Shown piece after piece: positions 38,499 through 47,875 of a DNA stretch of 64,000 nucleotides. Within the stretch, counting starts at the first letter, position 1; each line of letters begins with the position of its first letter. Source of the stretch: an uncultured Cyclobacteriaceae bacterium (GTDB lineage Bacteria; Bacteroidota; Bacteroidia; Cytophagales; Cyclobacteriaceae); NCBI GenBank assembly GCA_937958005.1, contig CALGOB010000010.1, forward strand, positions 35,324 through 99,323, written 5' to 3'. Below the pieces are notes generated by a model. The model had not been told where the DNA came from and searched no databases. It saw nothing but the letters and a program-made list of their open reading frames with translations. Made by a program: the position numbers and the translations under genes.

Positions 38499-38816
38499 TC
38501 ATTCCTGCTTGTACTTTTTCCTCCAAACTACTTTTTCCCTCTCTCTTTCAATAATCATATTCGCTAATACACTAGGTATTTCTGAAGGGTTAGGAGTTTC
38601 TAAAGCTTTTTGAAAATGTTCTTGAGGAATATCAAGTCTGTAACAAGCATTGATCAATCTATTAAAATCATTATTTAAAAGAAACCCTACTATGACAATC
38701 AAATTTTGTCTTAGTAGGGTTTCATCAGAGAGTTCTAATCCAACGATCTCTTCATCAGTTAAACAAAGGTCTTTACTAATTAAATCCTTGATAACAGATA
38801 AATCAATGCTTGACAT
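38499..38816 (-). CDS. Hypothetical helical protein containing a long coding-region hairpin
   Basis: A 105-residue soluble, mostly helical protein starting MSSIDLSVIKDLISKDL and ending in a basic tail (EREREKVVWRKKYKQE). I do not recognise the family. It lies 11 bases downstream of a DUF5606 gene on the same strand and probably shares its transcript. Inside the gene, 38681-38723 forms an almost perfect inverted repeat (see findings), which could influence translation or mRNA stability. It is convergent with the GT2 gene, with 11 bases between stop codons. Confidence 0.7.
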   Translation of the reverse strand: MSSIDLSVIKDLISKDLCLTDEEIVGLELSDETLLRQNLIVIVGFLLNNDFNRLINACYRLDIPQEHFQKALETPNPSEIPSVLANMIIEREREKVVWRKKYKQE

Positions 38817-38827
38817 AATCGATAAAC

Positions 38828-39283
38828 TTATTTCTTATCCTCTGTGCTAGCAGTAGGTTCTTCTTCCTTTACAGTTTCTCCTGATTTCTCATCAAATACT
38901 TCTGGTGCTACAATTGCCAAGGCATTGTACCAATTCACCACTTTTTTAATATCTGAAACGTAAACTCTATCTTCATCATAATCTGGTAAGATGAATTTCA
39001 AAAAGGATTTCAATTCATCTGGGGATGAACTACTGTTTAACCCCGTATCTCCTTGAAACTCTTTATGAATTTTGGTCATTACATCTGGCAATGGTGTAGA
39101 TCCATCAGCAGTATGTGTATAAATAGAAATTTCTGATAGTACAGAAACTTTTGAATTCATATTAGCAACTATTTTCTTTTTGCTTTCATCTAGAGATTCT
39201 AAAATAACTCCATTCCTAGTAGGTTTTACAACCTGCCATAGACCACCTTTTCCTGATACTGATGCTAAATCACTAAATTCCAT
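38828..39283 (-). CDS. DUF5606-type protein
   Basis: A 151-residue protein with the DUF5606 pattern: start MEFSDLASVSGKGGLWQVV, then VILESLDE and KVSVLSEISIYT, followed by LPDYDEDRVYVSDIKKVVNWYN. It has a disordered acidic tail (VKEEEPTASTEDKK). The family is confined to Bacteroidota and has no known function. It is the first gene of a two-gene unit with the 105-residue protein, and lies upstream-adjacent to engB on the same strand. Confidence 0.82.
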   Translation of the reverse strand: MEFSDLASVSGKGGLWQVVKPTRNGVILESLDESKKKIVANMNSKVSVLSEISIYTHTADGSTPLPDVMTKIHKEFQGDTGLNSSSSPDELKSFLKFILPDYDEDRVYVSDIKKVVNWYNALAIVAPEVFDEKSGETVKEEEPTASTEDKK

Positions 39284-39380
39284 AACTTTTAAAATCTACC
39301 TGTTTAAAAAAAAATCAAAGTAAACAGTTTCCTGTTGAATATTCAAAAATCCACGGTTATATTCTTTCCATTTTTATCAA

Positions 39381-39977
39381 TTAAGCATTATTGTTTATTT
39401 CATCTATATAATCTAACAGGCTTTCTTTACCGCTTTTAGCAACTGATGAAGTGACAAACATCTCCGGTAACTCAGCCCAATTTTGTTTAAGTACTTTCTT
39501 AAATTTACTGATATTTGAATTAACCTTGTTTAACGAAAGTTTATCTGACTTAGTGAAGATCAATGACAAAGGAATCTCATTTTCTCCTAGCCACTGAATA
39601 AATTCCACATCTATTTTCTGAGGTTCATGCCTAGAATCAATTAAGACAAAAACGTTAAATAAATTATTCCTATTCAATAAATAATCTTTGATCATTACTT
39701 GCCAACTAGCCCTACTATCTTTACTTACTTTGGCGTAACCATAACCTGGTAGATCTACCAAGTACCAATCTTCATTTATTAAAAAATGATTAATCAATTG
39801 AGTTTTTCCCGGTCTGGAAGAAATTTTAGCTAATTTACCATGGTCTGTCAACATATTTATCAAGGAAGACTTCCCTACGTTAGACCTTCCAATAAAAGCA
39901 TACTCAGGTAATTTTGTTTCCGGGCACTTATTATAATCCGTATTACTTACGATAAATTTGGCTGTTTTTATGACCAT
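39381..39977 (-). CDS. engB: Ribosome biogenesis GTPase EngB (YihA/YsxC)
   Basis: A 198-residue GTPase required for large-subunit ribosome assembly. G1 is GRSNVGKS (30-37), G3 is DLPG (75-78) in VDLPGYGYAKV, G4 is TKSD, and TSSVAKSG is near G5. The start MVIKTAKFIVSN is chosen because family members begin there. The frame is open about 66 codons further upstream, but that would overlap the divergent ubiE start and encode a low-complexity Cys-rich segment unlike the family. Confidence 0.95.
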   Translation of the reverse strand: MVIKTAKFIVSNTDYNKCPETKLPEYAFIGRSNVGKSSLINMLTDHGKLAKISSRPGKTQLINHFLINEDWYLVDLPGYGYAKVSKDSRASWQVMIKDYLLNRNNLFNVFVLIDSRHEPQKIDVEFIQWLGENEIPLSLIFTKSDKLSLNKVNSNISKFKKVLKQNWAELPEMFVTSSVAKSGKESLLDYIDEINNNA

Positions 39978-40145
39978 ATCACTAATTTCAACAATTGAGT
40001 CTTCAGTTAGGCCTATTTGAAGCCACGAAAAAGACATAAAGTTGGCAAAATTACATAATTGTATCTTAATTAATTGATAACAATTACACATACAATCTGT
40101 TAAAGCTTTAATATTGCATTTCTTTATATAAGAGAGAAAATTTCT

Positions 40146-40868
40146 ATGACAGTAATTCCGTACAAAGAAAAACATACAGGTAAAAAACAGCAGGTTGCCG
40201 AAATGTTTGATAATATTAGCCCAAAATATGATTTCCTAAATCATTTTCTTTCATTGGGTATTGATATTCATTGGAGGAAAAAAGCGATCAAATTTTTAAA
40301 AGAAGATCAACCCAAACAAATCTTGGACATTGCAACAGGTACTGGTGACTTTGCCATTCAGGCACTTAAACTTAATCCTGATAAAATTACAGGTGTTGAC
40401 ATATCTGAAGGAATGTTAGATATGGGTAGAAAGAAATTAAAAAAATTAAAGTTAGATGACCGCATAGAATTACTTTCAGGAGATAGTGAAGGTCTTCAAT
40501 TTGAAGATGAAACATTTGATGCGGTAATTGTTGCATTTGGTGTTCGTAATTTTGAGAACTTGGAAGGAGGGTTAAAAGACATGTTAAGGGTTTTAAAAAA
40601 AGGCGGACGGGTTGTTGTTCTAGAATTCTCCAAACCTCAAGTTTTCCCTTTTAAACAATTATATAATTTTTATTTTAATTCAATATTACCCAGAATTGGT
40701 CGTTTAGTCTCCAAAGATCATGCAGCATACACTTATTTGCCTGATTCTGTAAAGAACTTCCCAGATGGTGGGGCATTCATTGAAAAGTTAAACAAACTAG
40801 GTTATAAAGAAACCAAATGCAAGACACTTACTTTTGGCATAAGCTCAATTTATACAGGAATAAAATAG
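40146..40868 (+). CDS. ubiE: Demethylmenaquinone methyltransferase
   Basis: A 240-residue class I SAM methyltransferase completing menaquinone (MK) synthesis. Family signatures: FDNISPKYDFLNHFLSLGID (residues 21-40), SAM motif I LDIATGTGDF (60-69), the following GVDISEGML, VAFGVRNFENL, and the C-terminal FSKPQ and YLPDSVKNFPDG. It overlaps the porT start by 52 bases, and this ubiE-porT order is conserved in Bacteroidota. It is divergent from engB. Confidence 0.96.
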   Translation: MTVIPYKEKHTGKKQQVAEMFDNISPKYDFLNHFLSLGIDIHWRKKAIKFLKEDQPKQILDIATGTGDFAIQALKLNPDKITGVDISEGMLDMGRKKLKKLKLDDRIELLSGDSEGLQFEDETFDAVIVAFGVRNFENLEGGLKDMLRVLKKGGRVVVLEFSKPQVFPFKQLYNFYFNSILPRIGRLVSKDHAAYTYLPDSVKNFPDGGAFIEKLNKLGYKETKCKTLTFGISSIYTGIK

Positions 40869-41566
40869 TTATTGTTATCTTAATTATCTTGTCCTCGTTA
40901 TCATTTGAGAGCATTGGACAAAATAATAGAACTGAAAACCTATCATCCTATGATGAGCAATGGATTCATTATGGTTTTTTATTCGGATTACACAATTCTA
41001 GGTATAGAGTTAAATTCAGTGAAGCCTTTTTAAGTAATGCACAAGATTCTATCAGTAATATTGTTCCTGGAAATAAACCAGGATTTAAATTAGGTTTTAT
41101 AGCCAACATACACCTTTATCAATATTTAGATCTCAGAACATCCATCACTTTTTCCTTCTATGAATTTGATCTCGATTACATTAGAACAAATGCTGAAACA
41201 CTCAATGTCCTCAATGACCCAACTATGGTTGAGTTTCCAATACTCTTAAAATATAAATCTCAGAGAAGAGGAAATACTGCCTTCTATTTATTGGGTGGGA
41301 TAAATCCTTCATTTGAAGCTTCGGCAAGTGCTGAAGAGGAAAATATTGAAGATACTCTCGAGACCTCAGGTTTTAATTTTGCTATAGACATTGGTATAGG
41401 GCTAGACTTGTATTATCCTTTATTTAAATTCTCTCCAGAATTGAGGTATTCCTATGGAGTTACTAATAGATTAAAAAACAATATCAATGATTTCAATATA
41501 GGTCTTAGATCATTAACGACTCATAACTTAGCCTTAATATTTACTTTCGAGGGCGGTCCCAAATAA
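40817..41566 (+). CDS. porT: PorT/SprT-like outer-membrane protein of the type IX secretion system
   Basis: A 249-residue outer-membrane beta-barrel-like protein with a signal segment (residues about 15-35: KIVIVILIILSSLSFESIGQ). Strand-rich repeats with alternating hydrophobics include YGFLFGLHNSRYRVKF and GFKLGFIANIHLYQYLDLR, ending in THNLALIFTFEGGPK. PorT is required for T9SS function and gliding in relatives. Position immediately after ubiE supports this call. The start lies within the ubiE coding region (52-base overlap). The 3-prime end overlaps the convergent membrane-protein gene by 26 bases. It ties the T9SS cargo at 2000-8908 to a functional pathway. Confidence 0.88.
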   Translation: MQDTYFWHKLNLYRNKIVIVILIILSSLSFESIGQNNRTENLSSYDEQWIHYGFLFGLHNSRYRVKFSEAFLSNAQDSISNIVPGNKPGFKLGFIANIHLYQYLDLRTSITFSFYEFDLDYIRTNAETLNVLNDPTMVEFPILLKYKSQRRGNTAFYLLGGINPSFEASASAEEENIEDTLETSGFNFAIDIGIGLDLYYPLFKFSPELRYSYGVTNRLKNNINDFNIGLRSLTTHNLALIFTFEGGPK

Positions 41567-42815
41567 GTTTTCTTTTTTTAATTAAGTGCATCACCATACA
41601 TCCAGAAATAATTAGTATGAACGGTTGATAAAACACTTTAAACCTTTCTAGGGTACCAAAGTTAGGAATAGAAAGAGCCAGAAAAGTTGCCATTGCAAAA
41701 CAATAGAGAATTACTACCCAAATCCAAAACGGAACAGGTGGCCTAAATCTTAAAGCGGCAAATAAAGAAACCAACAAGAGTATTAATACACTGAGGTTTT
41801 GTAATCCAGCTGCATAGTGGTAAAAATTTTTACCTTCCCAAACTAAAGGCCTAAATAGTCCTGCAAACAATGCTATTGGAGCATTTTGTATAAATACACC
41901 TACTTCTGGTTTAAAGTTATGATAATTAATAACGTAAGAAGGGTCACTCTTTTCCAAAAATCTTTGATGATCTAAATACACCCTTCTAAAAATCTCTGTC
42001 CCCCTAAAATTAGGGCTAAGTTGCCGAATAAATAATAGAGAAAAAATCAACAATAAAAATGAGACTAAATATTGAGATAATCTGGATCTCAAAAATTTGA
42101 ATGTTTTATATTTCACAAATAAATAGAACCATATTGCTATATATAATGGAATAAAAACCGCTGCTATATAATATTTTAATTTGATCAGAATATACAGTGA
42201 AAAAATACTTATTAAGATTATAACTAAGTTATCCAATTTTCTATAGACCAAGAAATTAATAAATAATCCACTTAGGAGAAAAAGAGCGGATACTGTCAGT
42301 GTTTCTTTCAAAACTCCAGAACTCCAAAATAAAGTTCCTGGGAAAGAGAATAAGAAAAACCAATAGACTAATCTAAATTCATTTTTTAATTTGATTAATT
42401 TAATAAACAAAAACCAAGAACTGAAGAAAGAGAGTAGTGAAAAGTAGATAGAAATCAACCAGTAATTTCCATTGGTGAAAATATTTAAAACCCCTACTAT
42501 TTTAGCAAAAAAAGCCGCTCTTGGAGCGTCAGTAAACAAATCAGAATAGCTTTTTTCTGAAAATAAAAGTTGATTAAAAAACTCATCTATATTACTATGA
42601 AATAATTCTGCCCATAGTTTAGAAGCGTTGAAATACCTTAACGTATCACCTCCACCTAGATGATAAATATAGACATAGCCAAATAAAAAACTAAATATAA
42701 TTTTTAGGCCAATAGCTGACCAAAAGAATAAACGCAGTTCCTTTTTTATCACTTGCCAGCTGATCAAGCTAAAAAAAAACAAGAGGCATAAAATGTGAAT
42801 TATGATGTTAATCAT
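41541..42815 (-). CDS. Multi-pass membrane protein, GT-C/polysaccharide-polymerase-like topology
   Basis: A 424-residue protein with ten or more hydrophobic helices. An early extracytoplasmic loop contains HLGGGDTLRYFN, reminiscent of acidic loops in GT-C or EpsG/Wzy-like enzymes. PGTLFWSSGVLKET is another distinctive loop. The catalytic family cannot be named from sequence alone. Downstream of a DUF2851 gene with adjacent stop and start (42816/42815), so both are probably co-expressed. It overlaps porT at the 3-prime end by 26 bases. A role in surface glycan or glycolipid assembly is an inference. Confidence 0.7.
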   Translation of the reverse strand: MINIIIHILCLLFFFSLISWQVIKKELRLFFWSAIGLKIIFSFLFGYVYIYHLGGGDTLRYFNASKLWAELFHSNIDEFFNQLLFSEKSYSDLFTDAPRAAFFAKIVGVLNIFTNGNYWLISIYFSLLSFFSSWFLFIKLIKLKNEFRLVYWFFLFSFPGTLFWSSGVLKETLTVSALFLLSGLFINFLVYRKLDNLVIILISIFSLYILIKLKYYIAAVFIPLYIAIWFYLFVKYKTFKFLRSRLSQYLVSFLLLIFSLLFIRQLSPNFRGTEIFRRVYLDHQRFLEKSDPSYVINYHNFKPEVGVFIQNAPIALFAGLFRPLVWEGKNFYHYAAGLQNLSVLILLLVSLFAALRFRPPVPFWIWVVILYCFAMATFLALSIPNFGTLERFKVFYQPFILIISGCMVMHLIKKRKLIWDRPRK

Positions 42816-44096
42816 TTACTTATTCAATAAAGAAATTCCTATCGAGCAATGTACACATTTTTTCTTTTTGCATAATTCATTATACTGCATGATCAATGCT
42901 TGAGAGTCATATGCACTGTTGCTCTTAATCCCTTTCGATTCCCATTTTCTAATAATATGATTATTCTCGGCCTTGGTATTTTCCAACAGTGCAATAGCAT
43001 GATCCATAAAAGACTTATCATCAAGATACCTTGAATAAGCGACTAAGACTGGAACAAATGTGTTAATCACTATATTTTCAATACTTCCTTTCCCAATTTT
43101 AATACCTAATCTTTGTGATTCTTTCCCAAAATCATGATGTGTTCTCCAATAATCAGATACAGGTACTCTTACTTTTTTTACTATTTCAAGTAAAGGAGCT
43201 TGGGCAATGCTAAAACTAAAAAGGTTCTGAATATTACTTAACAACACAGCCAACTGTGCAATCCTTATGGTAGGGAAATTGGCAGGTCTTATGCGCATCA
43301 TTTTCCACCTTTCTTTTGAAACTCTCTTATTAGAAAGGTTATATTTGGCCGACAAAAATTCATGTTCTTTTTTAAGGGCAATTAAATATTCATCATCAAT
43401 ATCTATTGCTTCCAACAATCCTGCTTGTCCAAATAACAATGCTTCAACTTGAAATAATTGATCTGAATGCTTCTTAATTATTTTATATGGCAAGGCTAAA
43501 CTGAGTTGTAAAAAAGCATCATTGTTAATTTTAAAACCAAAATTCTGCATAAGTAATTGATAGGTCGTTTCTTCCCAATCCCCATCATTTTTAGCCAACC
43601 TAGTAAGAACTAAGTCAGATTTTATACGAAGCCTTTGAGTTACTGCCTTATCCAGCATCTCAATTTGCTTTAATTTGCTAACACTCCCTAACTGAGAACC
43701 ACACATAATCTCATGTTTAGCACTTAATAATTGAGTATAATTAGCGAATATATTGGAATCTATTCTCCCTTTTAAAGAAAGTACCGGCAGCAAATAACCA
43801 TGGCCATCTATCACGTCTTTATCATGATCCCAAACCACATGAAGAATTACATTGTCATACGCTTTGTTTTGGTCATGGTGATGTCTATACCAATCTGAGC
43901 TTTTAAGATGAATCTCTATTTTTCCGACCCAGTGAATATCATTAATTCTTACTTCACAATTTTCAAAATCCGGCCCTTCATTAGTCTGATAATTCCCTTG
44001 TTTTAAAATCTGTAATTCTTCTCCATTTTCTAAGGTTAAATCCCTTGTTTCAAAACATAAGTATTGCCATACAAAATGCAAGAATTCTTCTTTCAT
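42816..44096 (-). CDS. DUF2851 family protein
   Basis: A 426-residue cytoplasmic protein with the DUF2851 pattern: EEFLHFVWQYLCFE, QILKQGNYQTNEGPDFENC, WVGKIEIHLKSSDWYRH, AYDNVILHVVWDHD. It ends with a metal-binding-like KKKKCVHCSIG. The N-terminal acidic and Lys motifs (GPDFENCEV, GKIEIHLKSSDW) recall PD-(D/E)xK nuclease folds, but this is only suggestive. Length matches the family. It lies 17 bases downstream of pyrF on the same strand and immediately precedes the membrane-protein gene. No experimental function is known to me. Confidence 0.88.
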   Translation of the reverse strand: MKEEFLHFVWQYLCFETRDLTLENGEELQILKQGNYQTNEGPDFENCEVRINDIHWVGKIEIHLKSSDWYRHHHDQNKAYDNVILHVVWDHDKDVIDGHGYLLPVLSLKGRIDSNIFANYTQLLSAKHEIMCGSQLGSVSKLKQIEMLDKAVTQRLRIKSDLVLTRLAKNDGDWEETTYQLLMQNFGFKINNDAFLQLSLALPYKIIKKHSDQLFQVEALLFGQAGLLEAIDIDDEYLIALKKEHEFLSAKYNLSNKRVSKERWKMMRIRPANFPTIRIAQLAVLLSNIQNLFSFSIAQAPLLEIVKKVRVPVSDYWRTHHDFGKESQRLGIKIGKGSIENIVINTFVPVLVAYSRYLDDKSFMDHAIALLENTKAENNHIIRKWESKGIKSNSAYDSQALIMQYNELCKKKKCVHCSIGISLLNK

Positions 44097-44113
44097 TTAT
44101 AAAATTAGTTCTA

Positions 44114-44920
44114 TTATAAAAACTCCTTCATTTCTTGTTGGAGTTGGTGTGCTTTTTCTCCTGCTATAGCTGCAAAATCTTTTGAATGATCCGCATATAT
44201 TATTCCTCTTGAAGAATTAACTATAATTCCACAATCTGAACTCATTCCAGATTTACAGACCGCCTCTAAACTTCCTCCTTGAGCTCCTACTCCTGGAATC
44301 AGAAAAAAATGCTTAGGTAACATGGCCCTAATTTTCATTAGTAGTTTAGGTCTCGTTGCTCCTACAACATACATCATATTCTCATGTGTACCCCACTCAG
44401 CGCTTTTTTTAATTACTCTTTCAAAAACTTTTTCTGAAGACATCTCTAACATCAAGTCTTGAAAATCCATTGCTCCTTTATTTGAAGTAGCGCCTAGTAC
44501 AATAGCCCATTTTCCTTCAAAAGCCAAATAAGGGGTAATTGAATCCTCCCCCATATATGGAGCAATAGTCAAACTATCAAAATCCATCGTTTCAAAGAAA
44601 GCCTTCGCATACATAGTTGAAGTATTCCCAATATCGCCTCTTTTGGCATCCGCTATAGTAAAGATATCCTTAGGTATGTAGTCTAGCGTCTTTTGTAGAG
44701 ATATCCAACCTGCTGCCCCATTTACTTCATAAAATGCCAGATTAGGCTTATAGGCTACTGCAAATTCTTTAGTTGCATCTATTATCTCCTTATTGAATTC
44801 AAAAACTGGGTCTTCAGTATCTAACAAATGAGTGGGTATTTTACTCAAATCCGTATCAAGTCCTACACTTAAGAAAGATTTTTTCTTATTGATTTGTTCA
44901 AGAAGTTGTTCCCTCGTCAT
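44114..44920 (-). CDS. pyrF: Orotidine 5-prime-phosphate decarboxylase (type 2)
   Basis: A 268-residue TIM-barrel enzyme for the last step of UMP synthesis. Signatures: [10 protein letters not shown] (16-25), [10 protein letters not shown], the active-site [11 protein letters not shown] (91 onward; K93 with D91 and D96), and the phosphate-binding PGVGAQGG near residue 212. The length and GLDxxxxxxP start mark the longer, type 2 family usual in Bacteroidota and actinobacteria. It is the first gene of a run with DUF2851 and the membrane protein. Confidence 0.95.
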   Translation of the reverse strand: MTREQLLEQINKKKSFLSVGLDTDLSKIPTHLLDTEDPVFEFNKEIIDATKEFAVAYKPNLAFYEVNGAAGWISLQKTLDYIPKDIFTIADAKRGDIGNTSTMYAKAFFETMDFDSLTIAPYMGEDSITPYLAFEGKWAIVLGATSNKGAMDFQDLMLEMSSEKVFERVIKKSAEWGTHENMMYVVGATRPKLLMKIRAMLPKHFFLIPGVGAQGGSLEAVCKSGMSSDCGIIVNSSRGIIYADHSKDFAAIAGEKAHQLQQEMKEFL

Positions 44921-45035
44921 TATATATGAAATCTTTTCCTCGAAGTTAGTATCAAATCTTACAGGACAAATACTAATTAATCAAAAATTAGTAAGATTTT
45001 ATTTAAATGGAAATCATTTTGGCAGGTAAAATGAT

Positions 45036-45509
45036 CTATTTTTTCGTCCACAAGATTTTAACAGCCTCTATTTTTCGAGTCTTTAATTTATGGTCATTCA
45101 TCACTTTGAATCCATTTTTTTGATAAAAATAGGTAGGGGTTCTATATAATGACTCATCTTTTTTTATATAATTGCTGTCTTTAATTATCCAGCCACATAA
45201 CCTATCATATTTGTTTTGCAAATAATTCAATATCCTAGTCCCAAGACCCAAATATTGGATTTTTTCATCTATAATGATCACAAACCACTGATCATCATCA
45301 CGCTTAAATACTGCACTCCAACCAATTGGCGCTTGTTGCGCATCTAAGATTAGGTAATGAATACAATCCACTAGAGTACTCAAATATTCATCAAATCCAT
45401 TAATTGTACTTATTCTCAAAGTAGTTGGATAATTATTATTCCATAACTTTAGTATGATACTTTTCTGTTCCTTACTTAATACGTCAACTTCTAAGATCTC
45501 AAAGTTCAT
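45036..45509 (-). CDS. GNAT-family N-acetyltransferase
   Basis: About 157 residues from the preferred start MNFEILEVDV; an in-frame ATG 48 bases upstream would add a poorly conserved stretch. The GNAT fold is seen in APIGWSAVFKRDDDQWFVIIIDEKIQYLGLGTRILNYL, where strands 4-5 are followed by the acetyl-CoA loop QYLGLGTR and helix 3. The last part, YFYQKNGFKVM, is the usual C-terminal Tyr and strand region. Substrate unknown. It is a single gene transcribed toward pyrF with 115 bases between. Confidence 0.8.
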   Translation of the reverse strand: MNFEILEVDVLSKEQKSIILKLWNNNYPTTLRISTINGFDEYLSTLVDCIHYLILDAQQAPIGWSAVFKRDDDQWFVIIIDEKIQYLGLGTRILNYLQNKYDRLCGWIIKDSNYIKKDESLYRTPTYFYQKNGFKVMNDHKLKTRKIEAVKILWTKK

Positions 45510-45965
45510 TTCACAAATATAAATTAGCACCCTTTGGGTCGTAAAAAGCTGCATCAAGGAATATTACTTGATATAGCATCATACTTTTATCTTTATCTCG
45601 CATATGTATTAGAAAATATATCCCAACTAATTAGTCTCTTTATCATCATTCAACACAAGTTTATTAAATCACCATAGCCATGCTATGTTTCCCTAATATA
45701 AGAGTCTACAATTTTGAGCTTTATGAACTCATAACGATTTCTCGTGCAGAATGTGAGTTAAATAAATATAGCTTCAAATTGAAAAATATATGACTTTCCA
45801 AACGAGCCAGAACAAGTAATACCTATTTAGATATAAAACACCGTTTATCTTCCTGTTAATTTTACATTGCAGTACGTTAAAAAACCATCTTAATCAAAAA
45901 ATTACCAACAAAATCTAATACGCTCTTTTATACCTAAATTGGCATAATGTATGACACATGATGTT
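45510..45965. other. Intergenic region with element B copy 2, no gene
   Basis: About 450 bases between the GNAT and lipoprotein genes. Apart from element B copy 2 at its lipoprotein end it shows only AT-rich sequence without a coding frame or clear terminator. Confidence 0.5.
45819..45948 (+). mobile_element. MITE-like element B, copy 2 (internally deleted)
   Basis: Left end ATACCTATTTAGATATAAAA, right end TATACCTAAATTGGCATAAT; about 130 bp because roughly 58 interior bases present in copy 1 are missing. It ends about 18 bases from the lipoprotein stop codon. Confidence 0.7.
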
Positions 45966-46916
45966 TTATTTCCCCTCTAAATAACGAAGATATTTGGCCT
46001 TCATTTCTGCTTGTTTTATTCTATCCATCTCATAGGTATAACTACTATAGTCATTTCTGTAGTTCAATGATTTAATTTCATATGGTTTAAGTATATCGAA
46101 TCCGCGACCATATTTTTTCATATTTTCAAACAAGAAGCTTTTTATACTATCATATTCTTGTTTTTTAATAGAAAGAAATTCAAAAGTATGAAAGTTTTTT
46201 TGATCTATCTCACCAGTAATCAAATCCATTTTCATTTCACTATTTTCATGAATTTTCACCTGTAATACTCTATCATCTAAAACCCACTCAGTATAATTAA
46301 ATTCACCAGAATACGCATAGCCCTCTTGTTTATATTCATATAGGTATTTTTCGTAGTTTTTTGGTTTATACCTGGTTATCCCCCTTAGACTATCATACTC
46401 CCTATTAAACTCTTCTTGTTTTTTCATTCGTAGTGTTTTTCCGTACTTAATATACAATTTGTGCAGGGCGGTATCTAATTTCTGAGTAGAATAAAAATCT
46501 GAATAGGCAATAAATGTAGTAATCTTTAAATCTTTATTGGTTTCAATGTCAACTTTATTAAAATAAATCCCTTCTAAAGTGGCTATACTGTCTAAAGAGA
46601 ATGATTGGAAGAAATACCTTTCTTCTGGCATGATTACAAAGCGATCGCGTTCTTGCCTGTATTCTAATTTCTCTTTATCAGGAGATAGAGCGGGTTCTAG
46701 GTTTTTCAAACTATATTCATTGCCAATTGTATCCAATGATTTTGAAAATAACTGACGAACATCTTCATTAAAAGTTAAAGCGTAGATGTCAAACTCAGAA
46801 TTTTTCTCTAAAACTTTTGGCTGTAATAAAGTACTTTTTTTAACAGTAGAATCATTACCCCCACAAGAGAAAAACAGTGTGGTAAATGTCAAATAGAATA
46901 TGCATAATTTGTACAT
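45966..46916 (-). CDS. Uncharacterised lipoprotein
   Basis: A 316-residue lipoprotein with a type II signal peptide: hydrophobic stretch to residue 17 and lipobox LFFSC with lipidated C18, followed by GGNDS. The mature part is rich in Lys, Glu and Tyr with long amphipathic helices (for example QEEFNREYDSLRGITRYKPK) and a region of alternating strands (GEFNYTEWVLDDRVLQVKIH). No known domain recognised. It is probably anchored to the outer membrane facing the periplasm or surface. Flanked by repeat elements on both sides and monocistronic. Confidence 0.75.
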   Translation of the reverse strand: MYKLCIFYLTFTTLFFSCGGNDSTVKKSTLLQPKVLEKNSEFDIYALTFNEDVRQLFSKSLDTIGNEYSLKNLEPALSPDKEKLEYRQERDRFVIMPEERYFFQSFSLDSIATLEGIYFNKVDIETNKDLKITTFIAYSDFYSTQKLDTALHKLYIKYGKTLRMKKQEEFNREYDSLRGITRYKPKNYEKYLYEYKQEGYAYSGEFNYTEWVLDDRVLQVKIHENSEMKMDLITGEIDQKNFHTFEFLSIKKQEYDSIKSFLFENMKKYGRGFDILKPYEIKSLNYRNDYSSYTYEMDRIKQAEMKAKYLRYLEGK

Positions 46917-47160
46917 GATTTGCGGTTTGTTATATTATTTAAAGCTTGATTTCTACAATTTAAAATGAGTCTAAATTTAAATAGAATTTCTCTCGAATTT
47001 CAAAGTTCTTTTGTGATTTCTAAATGTATCGGTGATTCCTTTTGAGATCACAATAATTTTATGTTGAAATACTTGTTTATCTAGTGGTTGAGGTTTAATC
47101 AGTATTAGGCATTAGAAATAGTTATGAGTCAATAAACATCAAAATTACAGGCACTTATGC
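46917..47160. other. AT-rich upstream region of the lipoprotein gene, no gene
   Basis: About 240 bases with no coding frame, followed at 47161-48011 by a dense cluster of nested repeats. The promoter of the lipoprotein gene should lie here but no clear TAnnTTTG motif could be fixed. Confidence 0.4.
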
Positions 47161-47340
47161 TATATCAATTTAGGTTTATTAGAGCGCATATCTATTAACA
47201 AATTTAATATTTACCATGCGTTAAAAATACTCACTATAGTGATGCTATGCTTGCGTTTTTTACCCCAGCAAGAAACTGCTTTGTCAAAATCAAACTTACC
47301 AAAATATCTTATAAGCCCCCTTTAAACATAAATTGATATT
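47161..47340 (+). mobile_element. Element B-related MITE, variant copy
   Basis: The left end reads TATATCAATTTAGGTTTATT; the reverse-complemented right end reads AATATCAATTTATGTTTAAA. The 180-bp interior differs from element B copies but the ends are of the same type. It abuts another element B end at 47341. Confidence 0.6.
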
Positions 47341-47399
47341 ATACCAATTTAGATATAAAACACAGGGCAATTGTGTGTTAAATTTTAACTTTATAGCCA

Positions 47400-47510
47400 A
47401 TGAACCAACCCCAACCCAAGGGTAAGGGGTATCTATGGGCAATAATTTAATGATCGACTCAAGAGTCGGGGCGCCCGGCCAGGGGAATTAATATCCCTTA
47501 GGGATTAAAA
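47400..47510 (+). repeat. Repeat A, copy 5
   Basis: Full-length with the 14-base insertion form (GCGCCCGGCCAGGG) and a few point changes in the first palindrome (CCCCAACCC, GGTAAGGGG). It sits within the composite insertion. Confidence 0.88.
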
Positions 47511-47527
47511 GTCTATCCGTAATGGTT

Positions 47528-47619
47528 TCTTGGTCAGCCACCCTGCCGCAGTGAAACTTGGGCAGCCGTTGCTGTAAGAGTCTATCTGGCTTGAAAACAG
47601 GGTTGCCCAGACAAAGCTG
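47528..47619 (+). repeat. Degenerate repeat F, copy 2
   Basis: Matches copy 1 at 20561-20671 over TCTTGGTCAGCCACC, GCCGTTGCTG and the final GGCTTGAAAACAGGGTTGCC. The copies have diverged considerably. Confidence 0.5.
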
Positions 47620-47805
47620 TTAAACCCGAATGATGCATTAGACTTTTAAGAGAAAATCATAAATGGCTGTTAGATAGCTGCTTAAATTCTGATTTGCCAC
47701 GCAGACATAATCTCCATTATGGTGTGTAGGAAATTAGGATTTAAGTGGCTGGATGACTGTTAGCTATGGTTTGCATCAAACTTCTATTGCATCATTCGGG
47801 TTAAA
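47620..47805 (-). mobile_element. MITE-like element C, copy 2 (inverted)
   Basis: A 186-bp element, the reverse complement of 10899-11085 over its whole length, with the same ends (TTAAACCCGAATGATGCA and inverse). Sequence identity is high but not complete, consistent with two separate insertions. Confidence 0.8.
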
Positions 47806-47875
47806 ACCACAAAAAAAGATTTTTGTGGTAATTTGAGGGAAATACTGATTATTTAACACGCAATTACACTGACAC

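Larger units (their letters stand above)
47364..47875. mobile_element. 512-bp composite insertion with inverted ends and 6-bp target duplication
   Basis: It interrupts element B copy 3: AAACAC at 47358-47363 is repeated at 47876-47881, and joining the flanks restores element B (compare 33441-33465). The ends carry CAATTGTGTGTTAAAT and, inverted, TAATTGCGTGTTAAAT. It contains repeat A, repeat F and element C, so its interior grew by further insertions or it is a composite. No transposase is encoded. Confidence 0.7.
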
